In this document: positions 6,124 through 6,757 of the stretch, one piece after another
How the letters are laid out: every line of letters begins with the position of its first letter
Numbering within the stretch: the stretch's first letter is position 1
Source of the DNA: Methanimicrococcus sp034006575
GTDB taxonomy: Archaea > Halobacteriota > Methanosarcinia > Methanosarcinales > Methanosarcinaceae
Length of the DNA stretch: 6,757 nt
Assembly (NCBI GenBank): GCA_034006575.1
Contig: JAVESN010000088.1
Location: 1-6,757, forward strand
Direction of reading: 5' to 3'
Notes under the pieces: model-generated
Told to the model about the DNA's origin: nothing
The model's database searches: none
The model's input: only the letters and a program-made list of their open reading frames with translations
Position numbers and translations under genes: made by a program

Positions 6124-6245
6124 TACAGTTGCCAAAGTGTTCGGTAGCAGGCAGCAAATCAAATAAATACAGTTGCCAAAGTGTTCGGCAGCAGGCAGCA
6201 AATCAAATAAATACAGTTGCCAAAGTGTTCGGCAGTCGGCAGCCA
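6124..6245. repeat. Tandem 44-bp repeat, almost three copies
   Basis: Units start at 6124, 6168 and 6212. The first two are full length and differ by one base (GGT against GGC near position 22). The third decays after about 24 bases and ends near 6245. The unit begins with TACAGTTGCCAAAGTGTTCGG and continues GCAGGCAGCAAATCAAAT. A period of 44 is not a multiple of 3, so a repeat protein is excluded. The copies abut without spacers, so it is not CRISPR. Near identity suggests recent duplication. Confidence 0.88.
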
Positions 6246-6250
6246 AACAA

Positions 6251-6300
6251 AAAAACCGAATCCCGTGTTTTATTTAAATTAAAAAACCGACCCGCGTTTT
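6251..6300. repeat. Short 20/21-bp direct duplication
   Basis: AAAAACCGAATCCCGTGTTT (6251-6270, plus a T) recurs as AAAAAACCGACCCGCGTTTT (6281-6300) with about one indel and one substitution. The second copy runs directly into the right-hand 63-bp repeat, so the whole 6124-6354 block is built from duplicated pieces. Confidence 0.6.
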
Positions 6301-6354
6301 CGCTGTATGGCACGCGTTCCTTTTCAAAAAATTGACCGCCGGCGTTTTAAAAAA
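6292..6354. repeat. 63-bp dispersed direct repeat, right copy
   Basis: This is the partner of 5931-5993, 54 of 63 positions identical. On the minus strand it would lie in the 3' flank of idsA, beyond its terminator, so it is unlikely to be part of that mRNA. It overlaps the second copy of the 21-bp duplication. Confidence 0.8.
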
Positions 6355-6380
6355 ATAAATCAAAATCCAAAAATAAAATA

Positions 6381-6418
6381 AACAAAAAAAAAGAAAACAC
6401 AGCAATTTCAAAAATTGC
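6381..6418 (-). terminator. idsA transcription terminator
   Basis: On the minus strand, about 28 nt past the idsA stop, GCAATTT and AAATTGC (plus-strand 6402-6408 and 6412-6418) form a 7-bp stem with a 3-nt loop. TGTGTTTTC and then nine T residues follow. The long T-run is the expected archaeal termination signal. Confidence 0.75.
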
Positions 6419-6446
6419 CGCATTTATTAAAAATCAAAACTCAAAA

Positions 6447-6757
6447 TCAGAAATCGCGATACAGCATGTAATCTGCCATATCTTTTAAAAGCTGTTTTGC
6501 GGGACCGTCCGGCAAAATATCGAGTTTGGCTTTTCCGTCTTCGACGAATCCGACAGCCAAATCTTTGACATAATCCAAAGAACCGGAAGCCGTTAAAACG
6601 GAAATTGCTTCTTCAATATCTTCTTTTGAACCGGAGCCTTTGCCAAACGCGCGCGGAATCGCGCCTTTTTCAATCGCGTGAAGCATCAAAAGCGTTTGCT
6701 TTCCTTCAAAAATGTCGCTGCCTTGTCTTTTTCCGAGAATTTCTTCGGGCATCGTCA
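6447..6757 (-). CDS. idsA: Short-chain isoprenyl diphosphate synthase (geranylgeranyl-type), C-terminal part (5' end outside window)
   Basis: This is the C-terminal third of a trans-prenyltransferase that condenses isopentenyl diphosphate with allylic diphosphates. In archaea it makes the C20 (or C25) chains of ether lipids. Only about 103 codons are visible and the frame runs off the right edge; family members are about 300-330 residues. From the first visible Met (complement of 6750-6752), GKRQGSDIFEGKQTLLMLHA (7-26) is the conserved segment just after the second Asp-rich motif, which itself lies outside the window. The end YMLYRDF matches the family's usual YxxxR-type terminus. Calling it idsA/GGPP synthase rather than a longer-chain enzyme rests on context, since the chain-length residues near the first Asp-rich motif are not in view. 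It converges on trmJ and ends in a hairpin with a T-run. Confidence 0.85.
   Translation of the reverse strand, partial: TMPEEILGKRQGSDIFEGKQTLLMLHAIEKGAIPRAFGKGSGSKEDIEEAISVLTASGSLDYVKDLAVGFVEDGKAKLDILPDGPAKQLLKDMADYMLYRDF

Larger units (their letters stand above)
5474..6446. other. Long AT-rich convergent trmJ/idsA spacer
   Basis: Nearly 1 kb separates the facing ends of trmJ and idsA. The left part (5474-5930) is very AT-rich, has no strong T-run terminator right after trmJ, and holds only one weak small ORF (5529-5654). The right part (5931-6354) holds two diverged copies of a 63-bp sequence flanking a 44-bp tandem array and a short 21-bp duplication. The idsA hairpin and T-run end the spacer. 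I see no tRNA, CRISPR or recognisable gene. The left part could be a badly decayed gene, since short protein-like stretches alternate with stops. Confidence 0.75.

Noticed and set aside
6124..6245. CRISPR array
   Set aside because: The copies abut directly without unique spacers, and no cas gene is in view. The same applies to 1473-1608.
5986..6246. 86-codon minus-strand open frame
   Set aside because: It is built from the 44-bp tandem repeat, whose period is not a multiple of 3, and from AT-rich flank; there is no ribosome binding site.

Overview
The window reads as a piece of a methanogenic archaeal chromosome, most likely a low-GC member of the Methanosarcinales (a Methanimicrococcus-like, cytochrome-containing methylotroph would fit). 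Three things point there. First, there is a two-gene hdrE-hdrD operon, the membrane-bound heterodisulfide reductase of methanogens that have cytochromes. Second, there is the end of a short-chain prenyl diphosphate synthase of the archaeal lipid type. Third, there is a TrmJ-like tRNA methyltransferase. The genes are moderately GC-rich, while the spacers are strongly AT-rich and full of repeats. The lineage is inferred from protein families recognised by eye and was not checked by any search.

Layout: the 3' part of carB (+, 2-1396) ends in a hairpin plus T-run. A convergent spacer (1397-1842) follows, with six tandem 22/23-bp repeats, a possible gene remnant and the hdrD terminator. The hdrED operon lies on the minus strand: hdrE at 3971-3126, then hdrD at 3126-1843, joined by a TAATG stop/start overlap. 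A divergent spacer (3972-4498) holds the likely hdrED promoter, a foldable segment and a 12-bp tandem repeat. trmJ (+, 4499-5473) follows, with a lysine-rich N-terminal extension. A long convergent spacer (5474-6446) carries one weak small ORF, a diverged 63-bp direct repeat pair and, between its two copies, a 44-bp tandem array. The 3' end of idsA (minus, 6447-6757) runs off the right edge.

Functionally, HdrED is the terminal oxidoreductase of the methanogenic respiratory chain. HdrE (cytochrome b) takes electrons from reduced methanophenazine, and HdrD uses them to reduce CoM-S-S-CoB to the two thiols. The prenyl synthase may supply isoprenoid chains for archaeal membrane lipids and possibly for the methanophenazine side chain. 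CarB (pyrimidine/arginine precursor synthesis) and TrmJ (tRNA modification) are housekeeping neighbours without an evident link. I see no defence system, mobile-element gene, CRISPR array or clearly new multi-gene system. The least explained material is the set of non-coding repeats in the spacers and the unusual TrmJ tails.
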